From Cephalothrix spiralis (taxonomy: Eukaryota > Nemertea > Palaeonemertea > Archinemertea > Cephalotrichidae), in the NCBI GenBank assembly GCA_032353305.1, contig JAUCNG010011122.1, forward strand, positions 1 through 25,330: DNA of 25,330 bases. Direction: 5' to 3'. Under the pieces are notes generated by a model. The model made no database searches. It saw only the letters and a list, made by a program, of their open reading frames with translations, and was not told where the DNA came from. Made by a program: the position numbers and the translations under genes. Positions 22,001 to 25,000 of the stretch are shown here, one piece after another (the stretch's first letter is position 1; every line of letters begins with the position of its first letter).

Positions 22001-25000
22001 ACAGATTATGATGTCGCTAGGATTTCGGCAGTGTATGAAGCTGTCACTGGATTTGAGCCTTTGATATTCAATTTGCCGCCAACGATGAAATTACGGGATT
22101 TCTTGAAAAGATGTCAACAAGTGTGGGATGCCCATGCACGAAACCCCAACTTATCTAAACAGATGGTAAGTAAAAGTGACTTTTATATAAAGAATACTTC
22201 CACCACCCGCTCATCCCGTGATTGCGGGTGGTGGAAGTATATCTGGAGAAGTCATGGAAAAACACAAATCGAGGCCGGAAAAAAAAGGCACATGATAACA
22301 ACAAGATATGCAGATGCTTAGGTATCGTCGATGTTATTGTTTCAAATTCGCAAATCCAACGAATGCAGTTAATCCGAACTAGCGCTATTAAGACCTGTAT
22401 ATCTTGTTTATCTGATTTTACCCAAATCTGGTTGGAACCGGATCTCAAAGCAAAACCTCTGTGTTTGGTAGCCGTCTGATACATGATGCACATCTTTTGC
22501 GTCGCTGTGAGAGGCCCCGGGGATAAAATACGGGTTCTACTACGTTACACTCCAAATGGCATTGTCAATTATACAGTTTGCAGGTCTTTCAAGCATATTT
22601 GTCCTAAATTCCTTTTATACAGTCTTCACGCTCTTGTGTAAATAATTATTGTATTGTGAATTACGTGATTATGTAGATCTCGAGACTATCTATAAAAAAT
22701 GGAGTCGTGACTTAAAGTTATTCTAGGCTCCCAACTTCTTCTGTAACAACAATAACATCAATATTTACACTGTCAGAGTTTCCATGATAGGCTAACCTGA
22801 ACCACAACAGTGTTGATGAGAATACAAAGTGTTAGGACCAGAACGTCCAGGATCAAATAAATTAGATAAAAAGATAATTGAATTACTATATTATTTTACA
22901 GAATGGTATCAGTGATGCATGGCTGCAGCAAGTACGAGAGCTTCAAGGTTCCGTTGAGATGTCATCTCTATCACAATTAGACCTGATTAATAAATTAGGA
23001 ATATACAGAGTTGGAAACATTAACAAAGGAAAATGTTCTGTAAGTATCTTAAGAGGATTGAGGATTGATTACAAAGCAGGCCAGGGCCATGCCGCAATGT
23101 TGAATAAAAATTAATGTATGATCGTAAATAAACGAACGATTTAATATATCTTAACATCTGTATCAAAATTGGATTGTCTGATAAAATAGGGATTTTGCCG
23201 CAATTTTGGAATGATGTCGCGATTCTTCCGCACAAAAAGAATTTAAAAAAATTACCGGATGACAAGATATCAAAAATATATTTACCACACATCCAATATC
23301 ATTCTACTTTTGTAATGATAGTGAAATTATTTACTCTCATTTTCTGGGATTAAACCAACTAAATCTGATGTATGTAAAATTATCGCGTGACGATATCGAT
23401 CGACGATGAATCAACCGCGCTTTTATTTAATTAATTATGCATGCATTACGGTTTCGCACGATACTGTACTAACCTGGTTTTTGTTGGTTGGATATTGTAT
23501 GAGATAAAAGTTGGTTAGAAGTTTGTTCTGGATAGTTAGATGTTATATATTAGGTCATAGCGATAAACCATGCCTCTGCACAATAAGCTTGACATTTTGT
23601 ATGTATATCCGGTTAGCCAGCCTTATTGAATAAAGCATGATCCTAGCAAGACATTAATACCTTCACATACACAAGATGTATGTTAAATATTATTTTTTCT
23701 AGGTCGATTAAACGATTATATTTTTGATTGAAAAGTTTCTCTCTGGTTTCAGTCATTGGATGATGTTTTAAGATTGACCATCCCTGCCATAAAAGGTAAA
23801 AAAGAGGAACACAGAGACTACACATTCTCTCAACTACGAGAACTCCAGAGTAAACTGATGCTCGTTGCAAGTAAACAGAACCAGAAGACAAAAATTGAAT
23901 ATTTTATGGAGGTAATTTCGTTAAAGAATTCTTAAATTATTTCTAATAAATATATAATATTTAATTTTCTTTAACTTCAATGTACATGTATGAAGTCCGT
24001 TTTTTGAGATATAAATAAAGTGCTGGTATTATATATACGGCACAAGATATAACGGGGACATCCAGACTGCAGGCTTTATGAAAAACCTTATTTAATCAGG
24101 ATTCAATATATGTATTATCGTTGTCATATTATGTGGCCGAGCCACCCATGAGACTGTGTACGCTGATGAACTTGCCAAAGGTTCTCCTCGATGGAAAGTA
24201 GCGTCCTCGAACTTGGCACCTCCGGATCCAAGAATCAGAGCCACCTTAATCGCACAATTCTCTTACTGATTATCATGGTTTTAAAATTATAGTTAATTGC
24301 GATTTCCTGGCAGTTAACAGTTTTAGAACTGGTTGAACTCTTTTGACAATATAGTTTTAATTACGGAACTACTTCAAAATCTTATTGTTTTGATATTATT
24401 GTTTACGATATAGCCACCGTTTAAGTTGCATAATTTGTAGTAAGACCTCTTGTATTTTGCAGTTGTTTGATGGAATGATGAGAATGGGTCGAATTTACAT
24501 GGATCTTTTCGGGGACGGTGTCGTCTTGTTTCGAGACCTAATAGCGACGGTGTACTGTGATGAAGACCGAGCTGTAAAAGTGCTGATAGATTTTGCTCTT
24601 GTTGATGGAAACATATCTGGTGGTGATGCCGCAGCTGACATTACTCGATTAGTTCGAGACCTGTCATCATTTCTGGAAGGTGCGTTAGCAGAGTGGCGCG
24701 AGTACATGTCTAAGAAACGTGAAGAATTCAATCTTCTGAACAACTATACTACACCTCAGATTGTCATTTTATGTCGTGAGCTTGCAAAGATCTTACGAAA
24801 TAATGAGGCAGATAACTGTGTATATCCTCTACTCTATCCCGTAAGAACTCAATGCAAGACAAACGATTTAAAAAGTGCAATTGACAACGCTTGCGAACAG
24901 ATCCGTAATTTAAAAGCTACAAGAGAGGATCATACTGATATAACTGACGAAACTGAAAACAAGGAACTACCAGAGTCGGTTGATTTAGAATTTATCAAGC

